This document shows, in pieces, positions 7,288-16,688 of a DNA stretch of 64,000 nt; position 1 is the first letter of the stretch; every line of letters starts with the position of its first letter. The notes beneath the pieces are model-generated. The model made no database searches. It was not told where the DNA came from and saw only the letters and a program-made list of their open reading frames with translations. The translations under genes were made by a program, and so were the position numbers. Source of the DNA: Sulfurospirillum arcachonense DSM 9755 (GTDB lineage: Bacteria > Campylobacterota > Campylobacteria > Campylobacterales > Sulfurospirillaceae); contig NZ_JFBL01000005.1 in the NCBI RefSeq assembly GCF_000597725.1, forward strand, positions 1-64,000, given 5' to 3'.

Positions 7288-8487
7288 TTAACCTAATGGC
7301 TCATTTACTTCTATTTTACATTTTGTCCCTTGACAATCTATATTTGCATCAAAATAAAATATTTTTGAAACATCCATTTTTGCATCATTTAATTTCATCC
7401 ATGCTTCCATTGCTCTACCACCACTTGCACAATTTATTACAATTGTTTTATTTTTAGGTAATTTTGCATAAAATGCTACGGCATTTAGTTTTTCAGCTTC
7501 AATGTTTATAGCACCCGGTAAATGTCCTACTTTAAACTCACTTGGACTTCTTACATCTACTATTTGTACATGTGATAAGCTTTTCATATTTGCTTTAAAC
7601 CACTCACCATCTACTGTACCATCATCTTCACCAAGTTTTATACCGCTTACCATTTTTGAAGCTTTTGGTGCTACCTTAGCTGGTGCTTTTTTTGCTTTAG
7701 AACCACCTGTTGTTGCCATACCCTCTTTTTTCCATACTGGCACACCACCAGCATATACTTTTACATTGGTATAACCTAAAGATAGTAATTTATCTGCAAC
7801 TGCATGAGATTTATGACAATTATATCCACCACAAAAAGTGATAATTGGAGTAGTTTTATCTGCTGGAAATCTTCCTGCTAATTTATCCATTGCTGTATCT
7901 GGGATAGAAACTGCACTTGGAATTGTTGCTCCTAAGTACTTTTTATATGGTCTTGCATCAATTAGTACTGCTGAGCCTTTTTTATATGCTGCTGCTACTA
8001 CTGGTGTTCCTACTTCTACATATGTCATTTTTTTCCACTCAGGCTCACCTGCTTGGTAAAGTTTTACATTTTTAAAACCTTTTTTCTTTAACATTCCTGC
8101 AACTTTTGGACTCTTACCACAATTCCAACCACCACAATAAACAATAATCTCTTTATCTTTAGCTACTTTATCTAATTGACCTACATATTTATCAAATGCA
8201 GTATCTGGGATATTTATACTTGATGGAATAGTAGAACTCGCATATTTTTTCGCTGGACGAGCATCAATTAAAAGTGCTTTTGCACCTTTTCTAGTTCCAT
8301 TTCCAATAGCTTTTTTTGTATATTCATAATTAACTACTTTTAAGTTAAACTTTTTAATCAATCCTGCTACTTTTGCAGATGGTTTACTCATTGACTTTTG
8401 TGCTGGTGTAGTTGGTTTAGTTTCCACACATCCTGTAAATAACAATGCTGCACTCACCGCAAGTGCCCCCAATAGTTTATATCTCAT
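7288..8487 (-). CDS. Three-domain rhodanese lipoprotein
   Basis: About 399 aa. A lipoprotein signal (hydrophobic stretch then LFTGC) anchors it outside the cytoplasm. Three rhodanese-like domains follow. The first two carry the loop CGGWNCGKS or CGGYNCHKS after the strand IIVY or IITF, and the third ends in CASGGRA. Each domain therefore has a candidate persulfide-forming cysteine, and the first two have a second cysteine five residues on. Lying directly behind psrABC, it probably binds and delivers polysulfide sulfur to the reductase in the periplasm. An upstream ATG at 8514 is in frame, but AGGAGGAG precedes the ATG at 8487, which is chosen. Confidence 0.85.
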   Translation of the reverse strand: MRYKLLGALAVSAALLFTGCVETKPTTPAQKSMSKPSAKVAGLIKKFNLKVVNYEYTKKAIGNGTRKGAKALLIDARPAKKYASSTIPSSINIPDTAFDKYVGQLDKVAKDKEIIVYCGGWNCGKSPKVAGMLKKKGFKNVKLYQAGEPEWKKMTYVEVGTPVVAAAYKKGSAVLIDARPYKKYLGATIPSAVSIPDTAMDKLAGRFPADKTTPIITFCGGYNCHKSHAVADKLLSLGYTNVKVYAGGVPVWKKEGMATTGGSKAKKAPAKVAPKASKMVSGIKLGEDDGTVDGEWFKANMKSLSHVQIVDVRSPSEFKVGHLPGAINIEAEKLNAVAFYAKLPKNKTIVINCASGGRAMEAWMKLNDAKMDVSKIFYFDANIDCQGTKCKIEVNEPLG

Positions 8488-8534
8488 CTTCTCCTCCTTT
8501 TTTAAATAAGGCACTAGGTGCCTTGATTTTGTTG

Positions 8535-9701
8535 TTAATGTTCCCTATCTGGATCTAAATTAAATACTTTTTCTGCTACATAAAATAAAAATATCGTTAT
8601 ACCAATTCCACCAAAACCTATAGCAAACTCTGTTGCTGAAGGAAAGTACTCTAAAAATGTTGGAGGCAATTGATACTCACTTCTTTTTAACATCGTCATA
8701 GGATAGATTAAAGTATCATGTACTAAATCATATCTCATAAAGAAAATTCCTATCATACCAGTTAATGATGCATAAACCATTGGTTTAATAGCTTGCCCAT
8801 TTGTGAACAATATTATAGCAAAAGGTATTAACATTCCCAATAAAACTTCACCAAATATAAATGTTGGACTTGAAATTACATGTAAAATTGTCTCTGCACG
8901 CTCTGGCATTGTTCCATATAGTGCCGTAATAATTTTCCATGCTTCAAAAAATATAAGAATTCCAAGTAACATACCTAATATCTTGTTAAGTTTTAAAAAC
9001 ATCGCTTTTAGTTGTTCTGGATAATCGTTTCTATATTTAAACCCATAAATAATATACAGTAAATAACAACCTGTAATCATCGCTGAAAGGATAAAGTATA
9101 CTGGATAAAATACCCCATTAGCTGTAGGACGAGAAATAAGAAAACCAAAAACAGCTCCAAGATTACTATGAGCTGCAAGACCTGATAAAAGTCCGCCTAT
9201 ACCAAATATTTTAGACCATTTATGATCCACTTTTATTGTTAAAAAGAAAAACTCAATAGTAATAAATACTAAATAAATCCCGTATAACGTTCCCATCCAC
9301 CAAATTGCTGATGTAAAACCTGGCGTTAAAACATTGTAAATTATCATAGTAACAGGATGTCCAACTTCAAGAGCAATTACAGCAAAACCTGAAAGAAGAG
9401 TTATTATTGCACCAGCAATTGCACGCTTTCCAATTTGTTGAAACTCTTCCACCCCAAAGACATGCCCTATCGAAGAGATAATACAAAGTCCAGTTGAGCT
9501 AACAACAAAAAACACATACATAGCAATTAACAATCCCCAAGGATGTTGGCGTGTTACATTAAAAGCATGATGCCCATGTAAAATATAATATGCAGCCCCT
9601 GCTAAAAAAGCCCCTAGCAAAACTATACCTAAAACAGCTACTAACAAATTTAGTGGTGTTTTATTAAATTCAAATAAATTTTTAATAGAAAAATTGTTCA
9701 T
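8535..9701 (-). CDS. psrC: PsrC/NrfD-like membrane subunit, first operon
   Basis: 388 aa with about nine to ten membrane spans of the NrfD family, the quinone-interacting anchor of PsrABC-type complexes. It follows psrB by nine bases and precedes the rhodanese gene by 47 bases, so it belongs to the operon starting at 12619. A charged C-terminus follows the last span (NLDPDREH). Its paralogue at 2219-3481 is longer and less similar than the catalytic subunits are to each other. That is consistent with the two complexes using different membrane electron carriers, though this is inference. Confidence 0.87.
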   Translation of the reverse strand: MNNFSIKNLFEFNKTPLNLLVAVLGIVLLGAFLAGAAYYILHGHHAFNVTRQHPWGLLIAMYVFFVVSSTGLCIISSIGHVFGVEEFQQIGKRAIAGAIITLLSGFAVIALEVGHPVTMIIYNVLTPGFTSAIWWMGTLYGIYLVFITIEFFFLTIKVDHKWSKIFGIGGLLSGLAAHSNLGAVFGFLISRPTANGVFYPVYFILSAMITGCYLLYIIYGFKYRNDYPEQLKAMFLKLNKILGMLLGILIFFEAWKIITALYGTMPERAETILHVISSPTFIFGEVLLGMLIPFAIILFTNGQAIKPMVYASLTGMIGIFFMRYDLVHDTLIYPMTMLKRSEYQLPPTFLEYFPSATEFAIGFGGIGITIFLFYVAEKVFNLDPDREH

Positions 9702-9710
9702 AATAACCCT

Positions 9711-10274
9711 CTATAGTAAGTAAAATAATTTTGGTTTAGTGCCAAGGTGTTCTTTCACTTGCTTATACTCTCTCTTAGCTATCAGCTGTGAAATATCACT
9801 ATTAGGATCATCTAAATCACCAAAAGTTCTAACTTTTGTTGGACAAGTTGCTTGACAAGCTGTTGTTGTCTCTCCATTTGCCAATCTTGTATCAGAACAA
9901 AAGTTACATTTATCTACAGTAACTGTTCTATCATCAACATATCTTGCATCGTAAGGACACGCATTGATACAATACGTGCATAAAATACATTTTTCAATGT
10001 CAACTCTCACTACGCCATTATCGTCATAATATGTTGCATTTGTCGGACATACTTGCTGACAAGGTGCATTATCACAATGCTGACATTGACTTGGATGATA
10101 TGTCATCGATGCAATCGATATATTTGGGAATTCTCCCTCAGCCTCTTTTTGCCCTACCCAGATTCTATAATTATCACGACCAGGAAGAACTCCATTTTCT
10201 GCCTTACATGCACTCTCACATGCACGACAATTTATACAACTTTTATAGTCTAATGCCATTCCATAACGTGCCAT
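9711..10274 (-). CDS. psrB: PsrB-like four-cluster ferredoxin subunit, first operon
   Basis: 187 aa. Cysteine groups CINCRACESAC, CQHCDNAPCQQVC, CILCTYCINAC and CNFC...CQATC give four [4Fe-4S] sites, the hallmark of the PsrB/PhsB electron-transfer subunit. It shares the start MxYxMAL and the ending TKVR(L/T)FGDLDD with its paralogue at 3469-4131 but lacks the extra C-terminal 30 residues. It is separated by two bases from the catalytic subunit gene and by nine bases from the membrane subunit gene, so translation is likely coupled. Confidence 0.92.
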   Translation of the reverse strand: MARYGMALDYKSCINCRACESACKAENGVLPGRDNYRIWVGQKEAEGEFPNISIASMTYHPSQCQHCDNAPCQQVCPTNATYYDDNGVVRVDIEKCILCTYCINACPYDARYVDDRTVTVDKCNFCSDTRLANGETTTACQATCPTKVRTFGDLDDPNSDISQLIAKREYKQVKEHLGTKPKLFYLL

Positions 10275-10276
10275 TA

Positions 10277-12619
10277 TTAAACCTTTCTAATTTCAACAAT
10301 TGTGTCGTGTAGACATGTTGCACCATGCATAGGTTCAATGGAATCTTCGATAATATTCGCATCATTTCCACCATTACCACTTGCTAGTGTTAACTCTTGA
10401 GATTTGTTACCAAATCCATGTATAAAAAATATTGTATCTAAGCCGATTTTTTCTGTTGGATATGCTTTTATGGTAGTTTTACCAACCTTACTGGCTACTT
10501 CAACTTCATCTCCAAATTTAATTCCCATTCTACTTGCTACTCTTTTATTAATCCACATGTAATTTGTTGGAACTAAATCTAAAAGCATTTTATTATTTGA
10601 TGAACCTGATTGTGTAAATTGAGCATGACGACCAGTAATAAATCTAAACTGTCCATCAGGCACTGCTATTTCATACTCTTTTTTCCAAGTTGGCATAGCA
10701 TCAATTCCACGCTTAGTCAATGAAGATAAATTACACTCAATTTTTCCAGAAGGAGTTTTAAACTTTTTATTCATTACTGAATAGTATTTTTTACTTTCAG
10801 GATAGTATTCATACTCATTTACATTTAACTTTTTAAAGTATTTATCCATATTTGGGTAAAAAACACCTTTTGCATGTAAAGATTCTGCAGCCCCTGCATA
10901 TTTTGCAACAGCATGGTGATTTAAATCTTCTTGGGACTCTTCAAAAGCCTTTGTTAAATCAAACTCTTCATAAGTAGCTTCTTCTCCATCCTCTTCTATT
11001 GTATCTTGTACTTCTTCATCATATTTTTTAGTAATTTCAAAAAGTGGTTTAGACACTTTTTTACTTAACCCTCTCATTATTTCAATAACTGGTTTACTCT
11101 CATACATTGGCTCAACAACTTTGTTTCTTTGAACAATTGCAGGCTCAATCCCACCATACACTTTTGCAGGATCTGTTCTTTCTAAATATGTACACTCAGG
11201 AAGAATTACATCACTTAGCATAACAGTATCACTTGGCATAGTATCTATAGTTACAACTAAATCAAGCTTCTTTAAAAAAGCTTCTGTTTTTGCACTATTT
11301 GGCATATTTGCCATGGGATTATGTTTATAATTAAAAAGTGCTCTTATAGGATATGGATTTCTGCCTTCTAAAACCATATTTCTAAACCCTACCCATGTCC
11401 CACTTCCACCAACTACTGCTGCTTCTTTAGCATCAATTCTTGATTTTGCTTGATCATAAATAGGAGCAGATACTTCATGTCCTTCCATAGCTATACTTTT
11501 GCCAAAGCAAATACCACCTTTGATATCTATTCCTCCACCAAGAGCAGAAAAGATTGCCTGCGCACGTCTTAATTGAAAATCATTTTTACTCCAAGTTGTC
11601 CTACGACCTTGATAATAAATTGATTGTGGAGCATGATGCATAAAATCTCTAGCAACTTGATAGATATCTTCTGCTTTTATCCCTGTTATTTTTTCAGCCC
11701 ATTCTGGTGTATATTCGTTCTGAAGTACATGTTTTTTGTATGTTGCAAAATCATTAAAATGATTTTCTACAAACTCTTTATTATAAATATCTTCTTTTAT
11801 GACAACATAAGTCAAAGCTAAAACAAATGCTAAATCTGTTCCTACATTAATACCAAGCCACTTATCACTTTTAGCTGCAGTATTTGTAAATCTAGGATCA
11901 ACAACAACAAGTTTTGCTCCACGTCCCGTAGTTCTTTTAAAAAAATCCATACTATCAGGGGTAACTATAGCTTCCGCACGATTTGCCCCAGCCATAACAA
12001 CATAATCAGCATTTTCTAAATCTGCTTGTCCATATCCACCAATAGTAAGAGAATATCCTGAAACTGTTGTAGCTAAACAAAGACTCGCATGATTTAAAAA
12101 ATGAGCAGAGCCAAAACCTGTATAAAAGTTTTTAAATGTATGCTCAGCCATCCCCTCACCTGCACAAAATGCGACAGTTGAGCGATTATCTTTTTCTTCA
12201 TCTAATATTTTTGTTAATTTTTCACTTATATAAGAATATGCTTCATCCCAAGTAGCACGTTTAAATTTACCACTTCCTTTTTCCCCATCTCGTATAAGTG
12301 GGTACTTAAGACGGTCCACATCATAAATAGCTGCTAATCCTGAGTTTCCTCTTGGGCACAGCATATTTCTTGATTTTGGGAAATATGGATTTGGATCCAA
12401 TTTTGTTACAATGCCATTTTTTACATATGCAAATGCAGCACACTTGTTTACACACATTTCACATAATGTAGCCACTTTTTTTGTTTTACCAATGTCTTCT
12501 GGTTTAGTAGATGCTGACGCACTTGCCATTATTGCTGAAGGACTCATACTAACTCCTCCTGCGATACTTAAAGCAACACTACCTTGAAGAAATCTCCTAC
12601 GTGAGATCTCTGCTTTCAT
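10277..12619 (-). CDS. psrA: PsrA/PhsA-like molybdopterin oxidoreductase, first operon
   Basis: 780 aa. Tat signal SRRRFL at residues 6-11; [4Fe-4S] ligands C53, C56, C60 and C88; putative molybdenum ligand C181 in NHASLC. Sequence and domain order match the paralogue at 4134-6569 closely through the first 500 residues, and the acidic linker around 540-570 is shared. It is the first gene of psrA-psrB-psrC-rhodanese-106 aa. The enzyme is expected on the periplasmic face, reducing polysulfide or a related sulfur compound with quinol-derived electrons; a reverse reaction is not excluded. The upstream region has its own promoter-like sequences and TTTTACT elements. Confidence 0.92.
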   Translation of the reverse strand: MKAEISRRRFLQGSVALSIAGGVSMSPSAIMASASASTKPEDIGKTKKVATLCEMCVNKCAAFAYVKNGIVTKLDPNPYFPKSRNMLCPRGNSGLAAIYDVDRLKYPLIRDGEKGSGKFKRATWDEAYSYISEKLTKILDEEKDNRSTVAFCAGEGMAEHTFKNFYTGFGSAHFLNHASLCLATTVSGYSLTIGGYGQADLENADYVVMAGANRAEAIVTPDSMDFFKRTTGRGAKLVVVDPRFTNTAAKSDKWLGINVGTDLAFVLALTYVVIKEDIYNKEFVENHFNDFATYKKHVLQNEYTPEWAEKITGIKAEDIYQVARDFMHHAPQSIYYQGRRTTWSKNDFQLRRAQAIFSALGGGIDIKGGICFGKSIAMEGHEVSAPIYDQAKSRIDAKEAAVVGGSGTWVGFRNMVLEGRNPYPIRALFNYKHNPMANMPNSAKTEAFLKKLDLVVTIDTMPSDTVMLSDVILPECTYLERTDPAKVYGGIEPAIVQRNKVVEPMYESKPVIEIMRGLSKKVSKPLFEITKKYDEEVQDTIEEDGEEATYEEFDLTKAFEESQEDLNHHAVAKYAGAAESLHAKGVFYPNMDKYFKKLNVNEYEYYPESKKYYSVMNKKFKTPSGKIECNLSSLTKRGIDAMPTWKKEYEIAVPDGQFRFITGRHAQFTQSGSSNNKMLLDLVPTNYMWINKRVASRMGIKFGDEVEVASKVGKTTIKAYPTEKIGLDTIFFIHGFGNKSQELTLASGNGGNDANIIEDSIEPMHGATCLHDTIVEIRKV

Positions 12620-12982
12620 TTCTTCTCCTTCTGCGTATTTAAGTTTTAAGCTTTATTAGAAAATATCCACTTTTAACGTCTATTTGTATCTTATATTGTA
12701 GATACGTATGCTTATATAAAACTTACAAAAATAGTAAAAATAACTTTTACTTAATTAAAGAGAGGGGAAAGCCCTAAAATAAGGGAATATTTTTTTTCGA
12801 AAAAAAGTTAAAAAGTTAAAAAAATAAGATAAAAGTTCATTTTATTTTACTTTTTTTCTTGATTTTTTGATAAATAAAGTAAAAATATTATATAAATAAT
12901 TAATTTTTTATTTTAAGAAAAAGCAATACTAGAAGAGATATATGGTAAATATTATAATTCTTTATTATGTTTATTATAACAT
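12620..12982 (-). promoter_or_regulatory. Control region of the first psr operon
   Basis: No gene is seen in these 363 bases. Near psrA, GTATC and GATAC flank TTATATTGTA (12687-12706 region), a candidate operator overlapping a -10-like TATAAG on the minus strand. AGTAAAA at 12733-12739 and TTTTACT at 12745-12751 form a 7-bp inverted repeat, and the same octamer recurs at 12845-12852 and 12877-12884. A CCCTA/TAGGG hairpin followed by eight T on the plus strand lies near 12773-12796, although no plus-strand gene ends there. Confidence 0.35.
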
Positions 12983-13678
12983 CTATACACTGGGAGAAAC
13001 TACATATAATACTTCGAACTCTAAATAGTCATGAGGATAATTTCTTATAAGATTTTTTGTTTGTGTAACAGTGAGTTTTTTCTTTCCTCCACTTACTCCA
13101 CTTTTTTTAATATATCTAAATATTGACATATTATCGTCAAAAACTACTTTATATGTTTTTATTTCATAGTTTATATCAAAATATTTTTTTATTATTGTTA
13201 CGAGTTCTTTTGCATCTGGTAAAAAAGTTTTGAGTCCACTTACATTATATATATCTTTAAAAGTATTACATGTAAAGATAGAAAATGCAATATTTTTACT
13301 CAATGATGCAGTAAACTTTATAAGTTCTTCTATATCATCTGACCATTGTAACGCTGATGAAGAAATAACAATATCAAAAGGAGCAAATTTTTGTATTTTT
13401 TTTTGAAAACTTTCTGATTCAAAGTTTTCATTTAAAACTAATATATTTGAAGACACTGGATGTTTTTCACACATACCCTTGGCACAATCAATACCAATAA
13501 AGTTCTCATATTGCCAAGTTATTTTTTTATTTATGTCCCCTGTACCACAACCTAAATCTAAAATTTTTTTTGGTTTTGATTTTATTTTAGATAACAAATA
13601 TTTTGCTACTTTTTTTTGAACGATAGTATTCGCATCATAACTATGCGACTGTTTTGAAAACTCTCTAATATGCTTCAA
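12983..13678 (-). CDS. bioC: Malonyl-ACP O-methyltransferase BioC
   Basis: 231 aa class I SAM-dependent methyltransferase. Motif I ILDLGCGTGD lies near residues 40-50, followed by IGID and the BioC-like SSSALQWSDD near residue 107. The C-terminal segment FRYIKKSGVSGG is typical of BioC proteins in Campylobacterota. BioC methylates malonyl-ACP so that the fatty-acid machinery can make the pimeloyl precursor of biotin. No other biotin gene is adjacent. It stands alone, divergent from secG across an 83-base gap. A different methyltransferase function remains possible, since only family motifs are visible. Confidence 0.75.
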   Translation of the reverse strand: MKHIREFSKQSHSYDANTIVQKKVAKYLLSKIKSKPKKILDLGCGTGDINKKITWQYENFIGIDCAKGMCEKHPVSSNILVLNENFESESFQKKIQKFAPFDIVISSSALQWSDDIEELIKFTASLSKNIAFSIFTCNTFKDIYNVSGLKTFLPDAKELVTIIKKYFDINYEIKTYKVVFDDNMSIFRYIKKSGVSGGKKKLTVTQTKNLIRNYPHDYLEFEVLYVVSPSV

Positions 13679-13712
13679 TAAATTCTCTTTTACCTAGTTT
13701 TTAATATTTTTG

Positions 13713-13720
13713 TGTATAAT
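13713..13720 (+). promoter_or_regulatory. Predicted promoter of the secG gene cluster
   Basis: TGTATAAT gives a -10 hexamer at 13715-13720 about 40 bases upstream of secG. A second TATACT-like element lies at 13729-13734. Confidence 0.45.
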
Positions 13721-13761
13721 GCGTAGATTATACTAAATATTTAATAAAAAGGACATTTGAT

Positions 13762-14094
13762 ATGACCGGAATTTTGTTGGTCTCACAATTTATTTTAGCT
13801 GCTGTTTTAACAGTTGCCGTACTTTTACAGAAAAGTTCATCTATAGGTTTAGGTGCTTATAGTGGAAGTAATGAATCACTTTTTGGCGCAAAAGGACCAG
13901 CTGGTTTTATGGCTAAATTTACATTTGTTGTGGGTCTTATTTTTGTAGTGAATACAATCTCATTGGGTTATTTTTATAACCAAGAAAAAAATGTTTCTAT
14001 CGCAGAAGATATCAAAATAGAAAAAAATGTAGTACCTGTAACACCAGAGTCTCCAAAAGCTCCAAGTGCACCAGCTGCTCCAAAAACTAAATAA
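13762..14094 (+). CDS. secG: Preprotein translocase subunit SecG
   Basis: 110 aa. Two membrane segments (about residues 2-22 and 52-70) flank a loop with the SecG-typical LLQKSSSIGLGAYSG and an FGAKGPAGF turn. The C-terminus is Ala/Pro-rich, as usual for this family in Campylobacterota. SecG is the small accessory subunit of the SecYEG export channel. It is the first gene of a compact same-strand run (secG, deacetylase, frr, pyrE, RDD, MFS) with spacings of eight bases or less or overlaps, suggesting one operon. Confidence 0.93.
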   Translation: MTGILLVSQFILAAVLTVAVLLQKSSSIGLGAYSGSNESLFGAKGPAGFMAKFTFVVGLIFVVNTISLGYFYNQEKNVSIAEDIKIEKNVVPVTPESPKAPSAPAAPKTK

Positions 14095-14102
14095 TTCAAT
14101 AA

Positions 14103-15059
14103 ATGAAATCTTTTCTACTATTGCTTCTCACAGCGGTAACTTTATGGGCGAATGCTCACATTTTTGTTTATCATAGATTTGGCGATAGTAGATATCCTAC
14201 AACGAATACAACCATAGAAGAGTTACAAAAAGAGTTTGAATACTTTAAAACAAATGGTTATAAAGTTGTTCCTCTTTCTCTTCTTGTAAAAACTCTTAAA
14301 GAAAAAAAAGATGTCCCTGATAATTGGATTGTTTTAACAATAGATGATAATTTTAAAAGTTTTTATACAAATGCTTTATCAGTTTTTAAAAAGTACAATT
14401 ATCCATTTTCTCTTTTTGTTTATGTACAAGCAACACAAGATAAATACAAAGATTATCTTACGTGGGAACAATTAAGAGAAATAGCAAAATATGGAAGTCT
14501 TGAATTTCACTCATATGGACATCCTCATATGACCTATTTAAGTGATGAAGAGTTAAAAAAAGATTTTGACAAAGGATTAGCACTTTTTAAAAAAGAGTTA
14601 AATTTAGTACCAAAAGTTTTTACTTATCCTTATGGTGAATATAATCAAAGAGTTCAAAAAGTAGTACGTTCATATGGATTTGATGCTATTATTAACCAAA
14701 ACATGGGTGCTGTATCAAAATCAAGTGATGTATACGATATGGATAGAACTGCTCTTGTAGGAAAAGTCAATCTCAAGCATTACCTTAAGTATAAATTTTT
14801 GGATGCAAAGTGGATTGAACCTACTATTTTTCCAAAAAATTCTATGCTAAAATCTTTACATGTAAAAACAAATGAAAAAGAAAAAAAAGGTAACTTGTAT
14901 ATAACAGGTCATGGCTGGTTACAAACTACATTAAACGATGGTAACTTTAACTTAAAACTAAACAAAAAGTTGACAAATAAGAGATCTCGCATCATGATAA
15001 CTGTGGGAAATAAGATTTCGTCAAAACTACTAATAAAGGACAAATATGGAATTAAATGA
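14103..15059 (+). CDS. Exported polysaccharide deacetylase (NodB family)
   Basis: 318 aa with a signal peptide (residues 1 to about 18). NodB-type motifs appear in order: TIDD near residue 80 (catalytic/metal Asp), HSYGHPH near 135 (metal His pair) and FTYPYGEYN near 175. These enzymes remove N- or O-acetyl groups from surface or peptidoglycan sugars; the substrate here is unknown. The last 100 residues lie outside the catalytic core. The gene starts eight bases after secG and its end overlaps frr by 14 bases. A copy of the dispersed TACATGTA motif lies inside it at 14857-14864. Confidence 0.85.
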   Translation: MKSFLLLLLTAVTLWANAHIFVYHRFGDSRYPTTNTTIEELQKEFEYFKTNGYKVVPLSLLVKTLKEKKDVPDNWIVLTIDDNFKSFYTNALSVFKKYNYPFSLFVYVQATQDKYKDYLTWEQLREIAKYGSLEFHSYGHPHMTYLSDEELKKDFDKGLALFKKELNLVPKVFTYPYGEYNQRVQKVVRSYGFDAIINQNMGAVSKSSDVYDMDRTALVGKVNLKHYLKYKFLDAKWIEPTIFPKNSMLKSLHVKTNEKEKKGNLYITGHGWLQTTLNDGNFNLKLNKKLTNKRSRIMITVGNKISSKLLIKDKYGIK

Positions 15060-15606
15060 AATTTACTCTAACCAAAAAGAACTTGTAGAAAAAACTCTTG
15101 AAGCACTTAAAAGAGATTTTCTTACTATTAGAAGTGGTGCTGTATCTACTTCTGTTTTAGATAATGTAAAAGTTGATTATTATGGAACTCCAACAGCACT
15201 AAATCAAGTAGCAACTATACTTGCAAGTGATGCAACAACTATAAATGTTACTCCTTGGGAAAAAAATCTTTTAAAAGATGTTGAAAGAGCTATTGGAGAA
15301 GCAAATATTGGTGTTAATCCTAATAATGATGGAGAGTGCATAAAACTATTTTTTCCACCAATGACAACTGAGCAGAGAAAAGAAAATGCAAAGCATGCTA
15401 AAGTTATGGGTGACAAAGCAAAAATATCTATAAGAAATATTAGAAAAGATGCTAATGATAAAATTAAAAAACTTGAAAAAGATAAAACGATAACTGAAGA
15501 TGAATCAAAAAAAGGTCATGATGAAGTACAAAAGATAACTGATGCTGGCGTTACTAGTGTAGAGACTCTAGTAAAAGCAAAAGAAGCTGAGTTATTAAAG
15601 ATATAA
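15046..15606 (+). CDS. frr: Ribosome recycling factor
   Basis: 186 aa, the usual length for RRF. The N-terminal helix ([14 protein letters not shown]), the [14 protein letters not shown] segment and the C-terminal [16 protein letters not shown] stretch are characteristic. RRF splits post-termination ribosomes together with EF-G. It overlaps the end of the deacetylase gene and is followed after one base by pyrE, an arrangement seen in related Campylobacterota. The start is supported by AAAGGA just upstream. Confidence 0.96.
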   Translation: MELNEIYSNQKELVEKTLEALKRDFLTIRSGAVSTSVLDNVKVDYYGTPTALNQVATILASDATTINVTPWEKNLLKDVERAIGEANIGVNPNNDGECIKLFFPPMTTEQRKENAKHAKVMGDKAKISIRNIRKDANDKIKKLEKDKTITEDESKKGHDEVQKITDAGVTSVETLVKAKEAELLKI

Positions 15607-15607
15607 T

Positions 15608-16216
15608 ATGAATTTAGAAAAAATATATAGAGATGCACAGGCTTATTTAGAGGGACACTTTCTTTTAAGTAGTGGAAAACACTCACAATTCTATCTTCAA
15701 AGTGCAAAAGTTTTAGAAGACCCAAAAGTAGCAGAAATATTAGCAAAAAACTTAGCTGATATGATTAAAGAAAGTGGTATACATGTAGATACTGTTTGCT
15801 CACCTGCTCTTGGTGGAGTTTTAGCTGGATATGAACTAGCACGTGCACTTGGTGTAAGATTTATTTTTGCTGAGCGTGTTGATGGTAAAATGACTATTAG
15901 ACGTGGTTTTGAAGTAAAAAAAGATGAAAAAATACTTATGTGTGAAGATATCATTACAACTGGTGGCTCAGCACTTGAAGCAGCAAGCGAAGTAGAAAAC
16001 CAAGGTGGAGAGATAGTAGGATACGCAGCTCTTGCAAACAGAGGTTTTTGTAAACGTGTAGGAAGCAACAAAGACGCCAAACCTACATGTAAACTTCCAA
16101 ATGATGTTCCTTTCTTTGCTCTTGGAGATTTTGAATTTGAAATTTATGATGAGAAAGAGTGTCCTTTATGTAAAAATGGTACAAAAGCTTATAAACCTGG
16201 TAGTAGAGGAAACTAA
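15608..16216 (+). CDS. pyrE: Orotate phosphoribosyltransferase
   Basis: 202 aa. The PRPP-binding motif [17 protein letters not shown] lies near residues 113-129, and the N-terminal [16 protein letters not shown] is typical of PyrE. The enzyme converts orotate and PRPP to OMP in pyrimidine synthesis. The C-terminal CPLCKNG with two Cys is a feature of this subfamily. It sits one base after frr and abuts the RDD gene with no gap. Two TACATGTA copies fall in the coding sequence (15780-15787 and 16084-16091). Confidence 0.96.
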   Translation: MNLEKIYRDAQAYLEGHFLLSSGKHSQFYLQSAKVLEDPKVAEILAKNLADMIKESGIHVDTVCSPALGGVLAGYELARALGVRFIFAERVDGKMTIRRGFEVKKDEKILMCEDIITTGGSALEAASEVENQGGEIVGYAALANRGFCKRVGSNKDAKPTCKLPNDVPFFALGDFEFEIYDEKECPLCKNGTKAYKPGSRGN

Positions 16217-16687
16217 ATGAGATGGAGAGATGTAAAGCATGGTAAGATAACTCAAAAAAATATTACCCCAACAATACTAGACTTTACAATCTCTCCAATC
16301 TCAAATAGAATAAAGGCTTTTATAACCGATACATTTATGCTTTTAATGCCTCTTATGTATATGACTTTTTATCTTATTATGGGATCACGTGAAGTATTTG
16401 CTGAACGTATGCTAGAGGGTTGGGCTTTTATCTTTATTCCTCATTTTTTTATCATAATGGCATTTTATTTAATAAAGTCTCAAACTCCTGGTTATAAAGC
16501 ATATGATATGAAATTAGTTGATAAAAATTTGAAAAAGCCAACTATTTTGCAATTTACTATACGATATTTTACTTTTTTTCTCTCAACTATTTTTATTGCC
16601 GGTCTTGTTCTAGCAATTACAAGAAAAGATAAAAAAACACTTCACGATCTTATCTCTGGAACAATGCCTATTCAAATAGAGAAATAA
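16217..16687 (+). CDS. RDD family membrane protein
   Basis: 156 aa with an N-terminal ISNRIKAFITDTFML, the RDD signature region (here Arg, Ala and Asp spaced as in divergent members), and three to four membrane spans. The C-terminal KTLHDLISGT is the conserved RDD-family ending. RDD proteins are small membrane proteins of mostly unknown function; some affect ion tolerance. Its ATG follows directly on the pyrE stop, so it is translationally linked to that operon. Confidence 0.85.
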   Translation: MRWRDVKHGKITQKNITPTILDFTISPISNRIKAFITDTFMLLMPLMYMTFYLIMGSREVFAERMLEGWAFIFIPHFFIIMAFYLIKSQTPGYKAYDMKLVDKNLKKPTILQFTIRYFTFFLSTIFIAGLVLAITRKDKKTLHDLISGTMPIQIEK

Positions 16688-16688
16688 A

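Noticed and set aside
236-12785. The 13-mer CCCTAAAATAGGG occurring at 236-248 and near 12773-12785 as a shared regulatory element
   Set aside because: Only two copies, in AT-rich hairpins of different context; a simple palindrome of this composition can recur by chance.
15697-16080. Minus-strand frame opposite pyrE
   Set aside because: It fully overlaps a clear pyrE and has no start signals.
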